Below are positions 10,444 through 20,459 of a stretch of DNA of 64,000 nt, piece by piece. Position 1 is the stretch's first letter. Every line of letters starts with the position of its first letter. Under the pieces are notes generated by a model that was not told the origin of the DNA, did no database searches, and saw nothing but the letters and a program-made list of their open reading frames with translations. Position numbers and translations under genes: made by a program. This DNA is from Gonatopus flavifemur (lineage: Eukaryota > Arthropoda > Insecta > Hymenoptera > Dryinidae), in the NCBI GenBank assembly GCA_018340375.1, contig JAFFJZ010000017.1:6810001-6874000 (forward strand). The letters are read 5' to 3'.

Positions 10444-10902
10444 CCCTCCCCTCCTTTCTACCCCCTTTGCCGTTATCTGGAAGGGGGATTCAATTGAAGT
10501 AATGATATTATTCTATACAGTGGGAATTATTGCGATATAACGGGACGGTGTCGACAGAGTTATTTAGGGCGATTTGAGGGAAAAATGGACTTTCTGATTC
10601 GCTTCAAGCTTTATCAAGGAGGGGAGGGGGTATATTTTTCTCCAATAAAAACCTCAATATAATACCACAAACCAAAAATCAGCTTGGTCGGACAATAATC
10701 GAGCGAACTCGAATATTTTGAAATATCCTTGAATTTTCGATGAAATTCAAAAACTTTAAACGAAATGCGCGAGTTGAAGATCTTATCTGATTTCAAAATT
10801 TTTTTTTTTCCTGAGTTCGTCTTGAAGAGTAGCAACTTTTCCGCACAATTACGATTCGATTCAGAGACTTTTTTGTTTTCCACTCCACCCTAATGCTGGT
10901 AT

Positions 10903-11200
10903 TTCCTTAATGTTCATCATGCTGATTTAATTTTACTATTCTCTAAATTTTAATTCATCTTCCATTGGAATATGGTTGTTTGGAAGCCAAGTTTTGGAAA
11001 TTTATACAAAACGGAAAACAATTTTTCACGTTCAGCTTGATGATGATTAATACCTTCAGAAATTATGAGGTGTGATGTTAATTCCAGATTATTCAAAGAA
11101 TCTAACAAATCAGGGGACGTCATAAAATAAATTGATGCGTTGTGAAAATTGAAAAATTGCGGTATGTTCGAGCTCGAATCGAAAATGTGTGAGAACAGGC
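10903..11200. other. Anonymous AT-rich DNA
   Basis: Nothing recognisable was seen between the end of the transposon-split MITE and the short-repeat cluster that follows. Confidence 0.4.
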
Positions 11201-11204
11201 TTTT

Positions 11205-11605
11205 CAATATTTTTATGCAGAAAAGAGCTCTAATCGAACATATGTAGAAACGAGCTCGAAACGATCATATGTAGAAACGTTTTGTTCAATATTTTTATGT
11301 AGGAACGAGCACGAATGAAACATATGTAGAAATGAGCTGGAAATGAACACGTGCAGGAACGGGTTGTTCAATATTTGCATGTAGAAATGAGCGTATGTAG
11401 AATCGGCACATGTGAAAACGACCCAAAATCATTCTTATGTAGAAAGCAGCGTATGTAGAATCGAAAAATGTAGAAACCAACAAGAGTCATATTATTGTAT
11501 GTAGAACTGGCAAATGTGGAATCGGTATATGTAGAAACGAGCTGCCCAATATTTTTATGTAGAAACGAGCGTATGTAGAATTGGCATATGTAGAAACGAG
11601 CCACC
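11205..11605. repeat. Degenerate short-motif repeat cluster (tatgtagaaacgagc)
   Basis: More than ten variants of (c/g)atatgtagaaacgagct occur, with interspersed ttgttcaatattt blocks, so a higher-order unit of roughly 100-130 bp is likely. Frames within it are low-complexity and not genic. Confidence 0.7.
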
Positions 11606-11821
11606 CCCAGTCATTCAAGCCGTTTTATCATTTTTGGAATAATTGTTTTCATTTTGACCCATGAAACGTGAAAAGTGCCACCTCGTGGACTGCGGAATAG
11701 GTTTTATTTGTTTCCATCCGTTTCCGTGGGACGAACTTCATTAAGGATATAAGCATTATGAAGGACTTCGATCATTCTCAAAAGTGACAGTACGATACCC
11801 AAGCAACACCAGAATATATTA

Positions 11822-13101
11822 GGTGTACAAATGAGTTTCCGCGGTTTTTTATAAAAAATTAGGAATTTATTGTAAAGGAAAAGTACATTACGTTTTATTC
11901 AAAGTATTTTCCATCATTTGCCACTACTTTTCCCCATCTTTCTGGCAACATTCGGATACCCCGTCGAAAAAACTCTTCATCTTTTGACGCTATCCACAAA
12001 TCTACCCAATTTTTGGTGTCTTCATATGATGTGAAGCGCTGCTCAGACAGACCATGTGCCATCGACCGGAACAGGTGATAATCAGAAGGGGCTAAGTCTG
12101 GTGAATACGGCGGGTGGGGTAAAACTTCCCAGTTGAGTGTTTCCAAGTATGTTTTTACCGGCGCCGCAACATGTGGACGAGCATTATCGTGTAAAAGAAT
12201 AATTTTGTCGTGTCTGGAGTAGTAATGGGCGCGTTTTTCCTTAAGTGCCCGACTCAATCTCATCAATTGTGTTCGGTAGAGAGCTCCAGTAATGGTTTCG
12301 CTTGGTTTCAGCAATTCATAATACACGACACCAAGCTAATCCCACCAAATACACAGCATGAGTTTTTTTCCATGAATATTCGGCTTAGCTGTCGATGTTG
12401 ATGGTTCGCCGGGCTTAACCCATGACTTTCTCTTCTTTGGATTATCGTAGTGAATCCATTTTTCGTCACCAGTAACTATACGATGCAAAAAACTCTTTTT
12501 TTTATTCCTGGCAAGCAGCATTTCACTCATGCATAATCGGCGTTCAACGTCTCTCGGCTTTAGTTCATATGGAACCCAATTTCCTTGTTTTTGAATCATT
12601 CCTAACGATTTTAAACGATGTGAAATTGCTTGTTGAGTCACTTGTAGAGTAAGTGCAAGTTCTTTTTGCGTTTGGGACGAATCTTCCTCCAACAGTACTT
12701 CTAATTCCATGTCTTCGTACACTTTCGGCCTTCCACTGCGTTCTTTGTCTTTAACGTCAAACTCACCGTTCTTAAACTTTTGAAACCATTCCTGACAACT
12801 TCTCTCACTTAAAGCAGCTTCACCATATGCTTCTAGAAGCAATCGATGCGCCTCAGCTGCAGATTTTTTCACATTAAAGAAGTAAATCAAAAGTTCCCGC
12901 AAATGATGCTTATTCGGAATAAAACTTGACATCTTTGCACGAAAAAAATTACGTGATGCTGATACGGAATCACTAGTACTTTGAGGTTATGGTGTTGCCA
13001 GATGACTGAACTTGGGATATTACGTTTTACATCTGACAATTTCTCCATAACCTTCTGGTGGGGCCATCTTTTGACAAACCGCGGAAACTTATTTGTACAC
13101 C
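11822..13101 (-). mobile_element. mariner element 1 (DD34D)
   Basis: The terminal inverted repeats GGTGTACAAATGAGTTTCCG and GGTGTACAAATAAGTTTCCG (from the other end) match with one difference over about 26 bp. The element is flanked by TA at 11820-11821 and 13102-13103. It lies inside the palindromic MITE and encodes the transposase on the minus strand. Confidence 0.9.
11895..12932 (-). pseudogene. mariner transposase with one internal stop codon
   Basis: The gene starts at ATG 12932 (MSSFIPNKHHLRELLIYFF) and ends after GKYFE at 11895, about 345 codons, the normal mariner length. Residues 1-115 form the two helix-turn-helix DNA-binding regions. The catalytic triad is visible: GDEKWIHYDN (first Asp), LLHDNARPH (second) and YSPDLAPSDYHLF (third), with 34 residues between the last two (DD34D). 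The WVPYEL linker is also present. One in-frame TAG at 12336-12338 follows the segment CIWWD, where relatives have Gln (one-base CAG to TAG change); the frame is otherwise open throughout. The copy is therefore recent or lightly decayed, but should not make full-length enzyme. Confidence 0.92.
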
Positions 13102-13318
13102 TAATACTATGAACGTTCTTCGAATATCCGAAATATGTTCTGTGCACATTCGAACGAGACCGTTTCATAGGTGCTATGGATATTCATCGAACGTATTTGA
13201 TCTAACATACGAAGGTCCGTTGATTGAACTTCGATTGAATGTATATCGTACATTTCGAATGTACTATATACGTTCTAAGTATATTTAAAACATTCTCATT
13301 CGAACATTCTATGAACAT

Positions 13319-13465
13319 TCAATGCCGGATTTACCCATGTTGGGGCCCTCAGGCGGAATTTCGTGGGGGACCCATGTAAGGCGACCGAATTCCAAACATT
13401 GAGGTTCTTTGAAATGGGAATGTTCAGGTCGTGTATACGGGTATATATAAATAAATATATATACA
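13319..13465. other. Unassigned sequence between the MITE break and the DD41D element
   Basis: It contains tgccggatttacccatgttggggccctcagg, which is GC-rich compared with its neighbours and resembles the ends of hAT-like non-autonomous elements. It may be the truncated edge of an older insertion. A (TA)-rich tract at 13441-13465 adjoins the next element. Confidence 0.3.
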
Positions 13466-15497
13466 CAGGGTGGGGCATTTAAAGTGTCGCGGGCGTTTTT
13501 TCCAAAAATAAAATGAGATACGAGAAAATTTTTCGGACAAAAATTGTAGGGTATCGAGGGGGACATCCGATGGTGGCCTTGGCTTTGACCTCAAATCTCA
13601 TCTTCAAGGGCATTCTGAAGTCAACTCTTGTTTTTTGAATAGCATCTCATATTTTTTACTGCAGATTTGGATTCTAGGTCAAAAACCAAGAAACTTTTGT
13701 CTGAACCATTTTCCTGAAATCCGCAAAGATGGCGCTCTAATCGATATTGTTCCATACTGCATCTGACATTAGAATAACTCGAAAACGAAGGGTCTTGCAA
13801 AAGAATGTTTCGTACAAAAGTTGTCAATACACAACACATTTCAATCGTCTACATTACCACCATTCAGAGCTCACGCGATGTAAACAAACGACGGGGTTCA
13901 GTGAAAATTCACGATTTTGAAAATCAGTTTGTCAGTTACATTTGATTGTTACTTGGTTTATGACAAATTGAAAATCATGGATATCCGATACACGGTTTCT
14001 GAAAAGATCGATATGATCTACATTTACGGTGAAGTGCATAAGAACCCCAAACAAGCATATGACTTGTATGCAGAACGATTTCCTGAAAGAACAACGCCAT
14101 CCATTAGGTATTTTCAACGCATTACAAAATTATTCTCAGAAACGGGAAGTATTACAAGGGAAAAACGACATCGAATGAGGACTGTTAGCGGAGAAAATGT
14201 GGAAGTTAATGTACTAGCTGCAGTAGCCAATAATCCACACGTGAGCTCTCGTGAAATTGAACTCCATTCGGGAATTTCTCGAAGAAGTGTTCTTCGAATA
14301 CTGAAACGTCACAAATTCCATCCGTATCACATTTGTTTGCATCAAGACCTTCACGGTGATGATTTCGAAGATCGTGTACAGTTTTGTCGATGGGGTCTAG
14401 CGCAAATGCACAATAACAACTTCATCAACATATTATTTTCTGATGAGTCGACGTTCACCAATCATGGTCAAGTAAATCGACATAATATGCATTACTGGGC
14501 GACAGAAAATCCAAGATGGTTACGTCAAGTAGAGCATCCAAGACAATGGGCTGTGAATGTTTGGTGTGGTATTTTTCGATCTCGAGTAATTGGACCGTAC
14601 TCCATTGCAGATACGCTAAATGGAGAGAAGTACAGACATTTCTTAGATCAAGTACTTCCAACATTACTTGAAGACATACCTATTCAGGAACGATTGAATA
14701 TGTGGTATCAACACGATGGTTGTCCATCCCATTATGCAGTCACAGCTCGAGAAATATTGTACAGAGATTATCCTGGACGATGGATAGGACGTCGTGGACC
14801 AGTTCATTGACCTGCCCGTTCTCCGGATCTTACTTCTCCAGATTTTTTTTTATGGGGATACATAAAAGATACAGTTTATCAACAAGCACCGACTACACCT
14901 GAGAATATGCGTCAACGGATCATCAATGCATGCGCGAGCATCAATGAAGATATTTTAGCACGAGTTCAGCAATCTTTTGTAAAACGTTGTGAAATGTGTA
15001 TTGAAGTCGAAGGCCATCATTTTGAGCATCTACTGCATTAAAATTATCCAAGTGATGTAGACGATTGAAATGTGTTGTGTTTTGTCTGTTATACCCCATC
15101 ACCTCCGTTTCAGTTCAAGGGGTCCCCCTTGGAATCAGACAACTTTTGTCCGAAACATTCTCCTCCAAGACCCTTCGTTTTCGAGTTATTCTAATGTCAG
15201 ATTCAGTATGGAACAATATCGATTAGAGCGCCATCTTTGCGGATTTCAGGAAAATGGTTCAGACAAAAGTTTCTTGGTTTTTGACCTAGAATCCAAATCT
15301 GCAGTAAAAAATATGAGATGCTATTCAAAAAACAAGAGTTGACCTCAGAATGCCCTTGAAGATGAGATTTGAGGTCAGAGCCAAGGCCACCATCGGATGT
15401 CCCCCTCGATACCCTACAATTTTTGTCCGAAAAATGTTCTCGTATCTCATTTTATTTTTGGAAAAAACGCCCGCGACACTTTAAATGCCCCACCCTG
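13466..15497 (+). mobile_element. Tc1/mariner element with DD41D transposase and ~370-bp inverted repeats
   Basis: The ends are cagggtggggcatttaaagt at 13466 and its complement ending at 15497, within TA-rich flanks. Arms 13466-13880 and ~15055-15497 are inverted copies of each other with few differences; this includes the inner pair acaacacatttcaatcgtct and its complement. The long arms are unusual for this superfamily, whose ends are usually tens of bases. The transposase lies between them. Confidence 0.85.
13977..15041 (+). pseudogene. DD41D Tc1/mariner-type transposase with a single nonsense codon
   Basis: I take ATG 13977 (MDIRYTVSEKIDMIYIYGE) as the start because it opens the helix-turn-helix seen in insect relatives (DUF4817-like); ATG 13917 only adds an unlike leader. 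Residues 1-60 are the first helix-turn-helix and ~75-115 the second (VSSREIELHSGISRRSVLRI). Catalytic residues: SDESTFTNHG (first Asp), YQHDGCPSHYA (second) and SPDLTSPDFFLWG (third). I count 41 residues between the last two. TGA at 14808-14810 falls where relatives have Trp (GPVH-W-PARSPD; TGG to TGA). The frame then stays open to TAA at 15039-15041, making 354 codons. Spacing of 41 recalls the rosa-type lineage, by memory only. Confidence 0.88.
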
Positions 15498-15539
15498 TAT
15501 ATATATAGATATATACAGAAGTTGAATTAATTCGATTGA

Positions 15540-15981
15540 CAATGATGTCGACATTTCTTGAAGGATTTGACATGAGTCTTCATTGAGCAACGTCTCCAAA
15601 TCAGTATCTTCAAATTTTTTTAGCTGGCCAGGTCGCTCCTTATCATCCAAGTCGAAATCACCAGCTTTGAAACGTGCAAACCATTCTCGACACGTTTGCT
15701 CAGGTAGACCATGTTCATCATACACTTCCACTAAAGCAGCACTTTTGTTCATATTGAAGTAAAGGAGTAAGACTCCCCGTGAAAAGACTTTATTCGGTAT
15801 AAATTTTGACTTGTTCAATAAGTTATGAAGTGTTGTTATTTACGATTCACATGAAGGTTATGTGAAACAAATGACGTTCAATAATAGCTGTTTCATGGTC
15901 AATAGATTATTGTAGGTAACGACGGAATACTGTACTACCTACGTCAGCTTTTGTATAACGCTACGAATTAATTCCAACACC
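15540..15981 (-). pseudogene. Truncated mariner: N-terminal third of a transposase plus one terminus
   Basis: The minus-strand frame from ATG 15818 reads MNKSKFIPNKVF and continues through CREWFARFKAGDFDLDDKERPGQ, the first helix-turn-helix region of a DD34D mariner. Homology stops near 15540, next to the DD41D element's right end. The sequence behind the ATG runs to a terminus ...ccaacacc followed by TA at 15982-15983. The catalytic part is missing and does not reappear left of 13466, so it was deleted rather than only displaced. Confidence 0.75.
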
Positions 15982-16054
15982 TAATATATTCTTCGTACAT
16001 TCTACGAACGTTTCTATTTCGTATATACTTTGAACTTCTGTTTCTGCTGGGGCT

Positions 16055-16230
16055 TTGGACATCAACAGTTGATGTACGTGAAAAAATGAAATTGATAACC
16101 ATGGAAACATTACTGGCTCATTTCATTCGCATCCACTGTTAATGCACGACTCGTTAACCATCGATGTACCGGTGAGTAATGGCAGATCTTAAGATTTTAT
16201 CTTCCGCAGACATCAGCCATTGATGTCCGA
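16055..16230. mobile_element. Possible small MITE with ggacatcaa ends
   Basis: ggacatcaacagttgatgt near 16057 and acatcagccattgatgtcc near 16210-16229 are inverted relatives of each other and bracket about 175 bp with no coding content. No target duplication was identified. Confidence 0.35.
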
Positions 16231-16234
16231 ACGT

Positions 16235-16580
16235 CCCACACAGCACGGCCCACACAACAGGCACCTACGTCGCCTCTCCATGGAATTCAGGGAGAAAAAA
16301 GGGATCGGTGGATACAGCGTGGTACGACGGAGAAGCAGCGTAGAGGCAACGGAGGAATGTCCGCCCGACAAAACGGCCTGGACATCCGTCCCCATGCAAC
16401 ACAGAATATTCTGAGAAGATTCTCACAACATCCGTAAAATGTACTTGATCGAATATTCTCACAAAGAGCGTAGGATATTCGTAAATATTCTCAGAATATT
16501 CTGGGAACATTTGAACGAGACTGTTCCGAATATTCTAGGAACGTTCGTACAATATGCGTACAAAGTTTGTAGGAAGACTG
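16235..16580 (+). repeat. Dispersed palindromic repeat, copy 1 (gaatattctg-rich)
   Basis: Bases 16270-16390 match 18400-18520 in inverted orientation. Bases 16395-16575 match 17745-17930 in direct orientation, including ggaacatttgaa.gagactgttc and gtaggaag. The gaatattct motifs are self-complementary. Confidence 0.65.
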
Positions 16581-16587
16581 GAATGGT

Positions 16588-16735
16588 GTTAGAGTCGTCT
16601 CCTGGCGTTGGACCAATCCTTCCTCGTACTCGTGGTGTAGGTGGCGCTGCCTCTTTGGGACGGGACGTCGACGAATCATAAAAGGACAGGGATTAGAGAA
16701 GGACAGGACTAGTTGAAGAGTGGAAATGTGTTCCC
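16588..16735 (-). repeat. Truncated inverted copy of the 3690-3845 segment
   Basis: Bases 16588-16735 read backwards match 3690-3845, including the blocks gaggcagcgccacctacacc and caggagacgactct. As at 3.7 kb, it adjoins the 170-190 bp tandem array. Confidence 0.7.
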
Positions 16736-16739
16736 GACG

Positions 16740-17740
16740 TGTGAAAAAAGTAGTGAAAAGTCGTGAAAAAATAGTTGACGAGTTGTGGGTGGCATTCCAA
16801 AGTTTTGTTCACGTTTTAACTTTTGTATGAGTATTCTATGGGGTGTGTCTATACTGTAAAAGGTATCTGGGATATGTGGGGTCATATAACAATATTCATA
16901 CAAGAATTTGGGATGAATCAGAACGATATAAGTGAGGAAAGTAGTGGAAAAGTATAGGATGAGTTGTTGCTGGCATTCTCACGTTTTTTTCTCATTCTAG
17001 CTTTTCCATGGGTATTCTATGGAGTGTGTCTATACTGTAAGAGGTATCTGGGATATGTGAGGTCATATAAAAATATTCATACAAGGATTTCGGATCGATC
17101 AGAATGATATAAGTGAGAAAAGTAGTGGGAAGTCGTGAAAAAATAGTAGACGAGTTGTGGGTGGCATTCTAACGTTTTGTTCACGTTTTAACTTTTGTAT
17201 GGGTATTCTATAGGGTATGTCTATACTGTAAAAGGTATCGGGAATATGTGAGGTCATATAATGATATTTATACAAGAATTTGGGATGTATGCGAACGGTA
17301 TAAGTGAGAAAAGTAGTGGAAAAGTATAGGATGAGTTGTTGCTGTTATTCTCCCGTTTTTTTCTCATTCCACCCCTTCTTTGAATCGTTCTCATCGATCT
17401 GAAATCTTTGTATAAATATTGCTATATAACCTAACATATCCTACATACTTCTTACAGTATAGACACACCCCATAGAATACCCATACAAAAGTTTGAATGA
17501 GAAAAAAACATTAAAATGCCACTCAGAACTCGTTCGCTACTTTTTCACGACTTTCCACTAGTTTTCTCACTTATATCGTTCTGATTGATTCGAAATCCTT
17601 GTATAAAAATTGTCAGATCATCTTACATACCCCAAATAACTCTGAAAGACATTCCCCATAGAATACCGATAGAAGAGTTCGAATGTGGAAAAAACGTTAA
17701 AATGCCACCCACAACTCGTCCGCTACTCTTTCACGACTTT
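16740..17740. repeat. 170-190 bp tandem repeat array, cluster 3, with an orientation switch
   Basis: Units in the forward direction start ctatggggtgtgtctatactg at about 16837, 17015 and 17208. From about 17385 the units are reversed (acagtatagacacaccccata at ~17456, ccccatagaat at ~17661). The array thus forms an inverted pair with a short hinge. It lies between direct copies of the gaatattctg repeat (16395-16575 and 17745-17930). Confidence 0.75.
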
Positions 17741-17744
17741 TCAT

Positions 17745-17935
17745 CCATGTAACACACAATATTCTGAGAATATTTTGACAACATCCGTAAAATGTACTGG
17801 ATCGAATATTCTCTCAAAGAGCGTAGGAAATTCGTAAACATTCTTGGAATATTCTTGGAACATTTGAATGAGACTGTTCTGAATATTCTAGGAACGTTCG
17901 TATAATACGCGTAAAAAGTTTGTAGGAAGATTGAT
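17745..17935 (+). repeat. Dispersed palindromic repeat, partial copy 2
   Basis: This is a direct copy of 16395-16575 with scattered differences, ending at gtttgtaggaag. It is followed by gcgcagcgcatgcgcagat, a short self-complementary run. Confidence 0.65.
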
Positions 17936-18319
17936 GCGCAGCGCATGCGCAGATATCGTGATGACACGAATCCATCAACGGCGGATGATGTTGTTGACAG
18001 GCTACAGACCCTTGGACAATCTATCATTTTAATTTGTGTTTTGGGAATAATAAATCTATGGTGGTGTATTTTAATATCGCAAATGTTCTTTGTTAGTGCC
18101 ATGCGTGAAAAATAATCCTCAAAAGTGTGATAAAATATTGATAAAAACCGTATATATTATGATTGCCTGTTGCGATCATAAACATCTCATCCATCTATAT
18201 GAATTCCTAATATTGTTAACCATTCATGATTACGAATGTCTAATGATGAAACACATTGATTGTGGAGTAGTTTTCGGTGACATGCAGAAGTTTATTAAGT
18301 TTTGACGGGAATTCTTATT

Positions 18320-18720
18320 TTAACAGCATTTTCTTCTAATATTCCCGCAATATCCGTGGCAACAGCCCCATTCAAACATTCTGAAAATGTGCGTGTGCTA
18401 CCTGGGTCGCATCTACGTTGCTTCTCCATCGTATCACGTGATATCCACCGCTCCCTTTCTTCTCCTTCAATTTTACGGAGATGCAACGCAATTCTTCGAC
18501 GACTGTTCTGTGTGGGCGAATATCCCACCAATATCGTCAAAATATTACATTTGGAATGTGTAATATTCTGGAAAATATCTCAAGGAAATTGTCAGAATGT
18601 CTGCAGGCTGTCTCATGTCACCAATTTTGTGAAATTTTGGAGATATTCTGGAACATTGCTGGAATTATTTAGGTAACATTCTGAAATGTTCCTATGATCA
18701 TTCTAGCGATATTCTGTACG
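18320..18720 (-). repeat. Dispersed palindromic repeat, inverted copy 3
   Basis: It matches copy 1 on the opposite strand (tctacgttgcttctccatcg; ctgttctgtgtgggcgaat) and is followed by several gatattctgg motifs. The frames seen here on either strand are repeat-derived. Confidence 0.6.
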
Positions 18721-18779
18721 GGAAAAAATGTAGCAATCACACAGAATATTACTTTGGGTTGAAAAAAAATTTCGTCAGA

Positions 18780-19060
18780 GTTGACTTCTACAAATGTTGA
18801 ATGAGCTTGGCCAGAATCACTTTGAATAGAAGAAAACCTGCTTCGAAGTCGATTATTAGAAAGTTCCTCCAGTGGGGATCGAAACTGGGTTCTGCGAGTG
18901 AGAGTCAAGGCTTCTATCACATCAGCGAATCTCCGAGATAACGACACCACTCTCAAAGTGTCATTCACTTTAATCTTCATGATGGGAGTTTGAAGAATTC
19001 GTTTCCGTGGAATATAGACCAATCGATCCAGAATTTTCAATCCTTCTCAATGCTAAATTT
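18780..19060 (-). other. Possible tRNA-derived SINE remnant
   Basis: Read on the minus strand, the segment includes cggtctatattccacgg-like sequence (also in the 142-bp repeat at 826-1280), then GCTGATGTGATAG (box A-like) and GTTTCGATCCCC (box B-like). Both boxes are imperfect. Confidence 0.25.
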
Positions 19061-19074
19061 GGGATATAATTTCT

Positions 19075-19195
19075 ATTACATGTAATGAATTTTCAAGTCG
19101 CGATAATTCAATCCATTTCTATACTGATTACGGTATAGACATTGAATCCGTTTCACTCATTTTTCATCCCCTATCCATTTCAATCTCAGATTCGA
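19075..19195 (+). repeat. Direct repeat flanking the 9.5-kb element, left copy
   Basis: ttcaagtcgcgataattcaa and tatagacattgaatccgttt recur in the same orientation at 28915-29035, on the other side of the 19276-28811 element. Confidence 0.7.
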
Positions 19196-19879
19196 AATAC
19201 GATTCTTTTCCAATTGAATCCCTCAAAACCGATGATCTGTATGGATTCCAAGTGACATGAAAATCCTGTCCAATTGAGTACACCCATGCAAGAACCGGTT
19301 AGACGCGCCGAAATGTGCAAAAGTATTGTCCAAGTCGTGACGTCACACACCAAAATTGAAAGGTAGAATTTCGAAAATCTAAAAATACTGGAAGGTAGGG
19401 CTTGAGAAATCAATATGAGCCTCCGTTTACAATTTTTTTCATAAGTGATAGTTTTGCAGATAAAAAATTAAAACTAATCTTTTTTTCGCAACCAAAATCA
19501 ATATTTTTCAACAATCAACTCATCATAACTCGGTGATTTTTGGATGTATCACAATGAAGCTTGCAGATTCTGATTTGTAAGGCTTCAACGGGGACGACTA
19601 TGTTGAAGAAAATGGTGAAAGTTCATAACAAATGATTAATTTTCTAATCCGAAGTGAAAACTATGTTCTCCATGCTTCGCATTGAAAAAGTGGTGAGGGA
19701 AGTTTGAGCTACAAAAAACTTCCAGTGACAAAGTTGTTCGTCAGTGTATGGACAAACTTTTTGAAAAATTTCAGATCGATTGCACTATTAGTGTGCAAGG
19801 TACAGCGATTTTATTATGAGCGCATAATGGACATTTTTCATAAGTTTGCGCCGTCTACCGACTGAATATCAGAGCCGGT

Positions 19880-20081
19880 CAGGGCCGGCGGTCCACGTGG
19901 GTAGTATAGGTAGCACACTACCCACTCGGAAATATCTGAGTGGGTAAATTACCCACTCGAAATTTTCAAGCATTATTCCTTCTTATAAGTACATTGTGAA
20001 AAATGATCTGGCATTAACCTCCCCCCCCTCCCCCCTCCAAACTCGCTACCCACTCTAAAAAAAAGTCTGACGCTGGCCCTG
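19880..20081. mobile_element. 202-bp hAT-like MITE in the left arm
   Basis: The ends are cagggccggcggtcc and the complement of cagggccagcgtcaga. A perfect 8-bp duplication GAGCCGGT flanks it (19872-19879, 20082-20089). The opposite arm of the host element (28200-28230, accggctctgatattc) preserves the unoccupied site. Confidence 0.85.
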
Positions 20082-20459
20082 GAGCCGGTAGGAAAGATTG
20101 CGTTCGTTCGATTTCTCAACATAGGTTGATGTTTTTCGGGTCAGGCAATTCAAATATCGAACTATATTTGCACGGAGAAAACTGGAATAGTGACGTTCAC
20201 CATTATCGTTTAGTGAAACCTTGTTTCGCTGGAAGCACTAAGCAATCAGTTTATTCTACTAAATATAATTCAGTAAAGATTCGTGATTTCAACAAAATGG
20301 TACAGTAGTCCATGTATGATCAATATTACGGATGGTATAGTTAGTTTGACTGACTCAATTGCCTTTACTACGCTGTTTAGTAATAATAACTATTTTATTC
20401 GCGCTCGAGCGGAGTGAACCGAAACGAGTCGAACATAACCGAATATACGAGCTCTCCTC

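Larger units (their letters stand above)
7037..10892 (+). mobile_element. Complete 3.86-kb DNA transposon with ~420-bp inverted repeats
   Basis: The ends read TAGGGTGGAGTG at 7037 and CACTCCACCCTA at 10892. They are flanked by a perfect 8-bp duplication, ATGCTGGT at 7029-7036 and 10893-10900. Imperfect inverted arms run to about 7465 and from about 10485. Between them are a 102-bp tandem repeat (7548-7853), a transposase-like gene (7861-10117) and a nested MITE (10276-10443). An 8-bp duplication and TAGGG-type ends fit the hAT and P-element groups, but the encoded protein does not look like a classical member of either. The paralogous MITE at 54 kb confirms the target site. Confidence 0.85.
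11798..16052. mobile_element. ~320-bp palindromic MITE (cccaagcaacaccagaa ends) broken by three nested insertions
   Basis: The left end cccaagcaacaccagaatat (11798) follows a TA. MITE sequence resumes at 13102-13318 after the first mariner and again at 15984-16052 (tacattctacgaacgtttct... to gctgggg). Aligned with the intact copy at 53267-53584, the three pieces cover essentially the whole MITE in order. The foreign pieces are 11822-13101, 13319-15497 (including the DD41D element) and 15498-15981. Confidence 0.75.
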
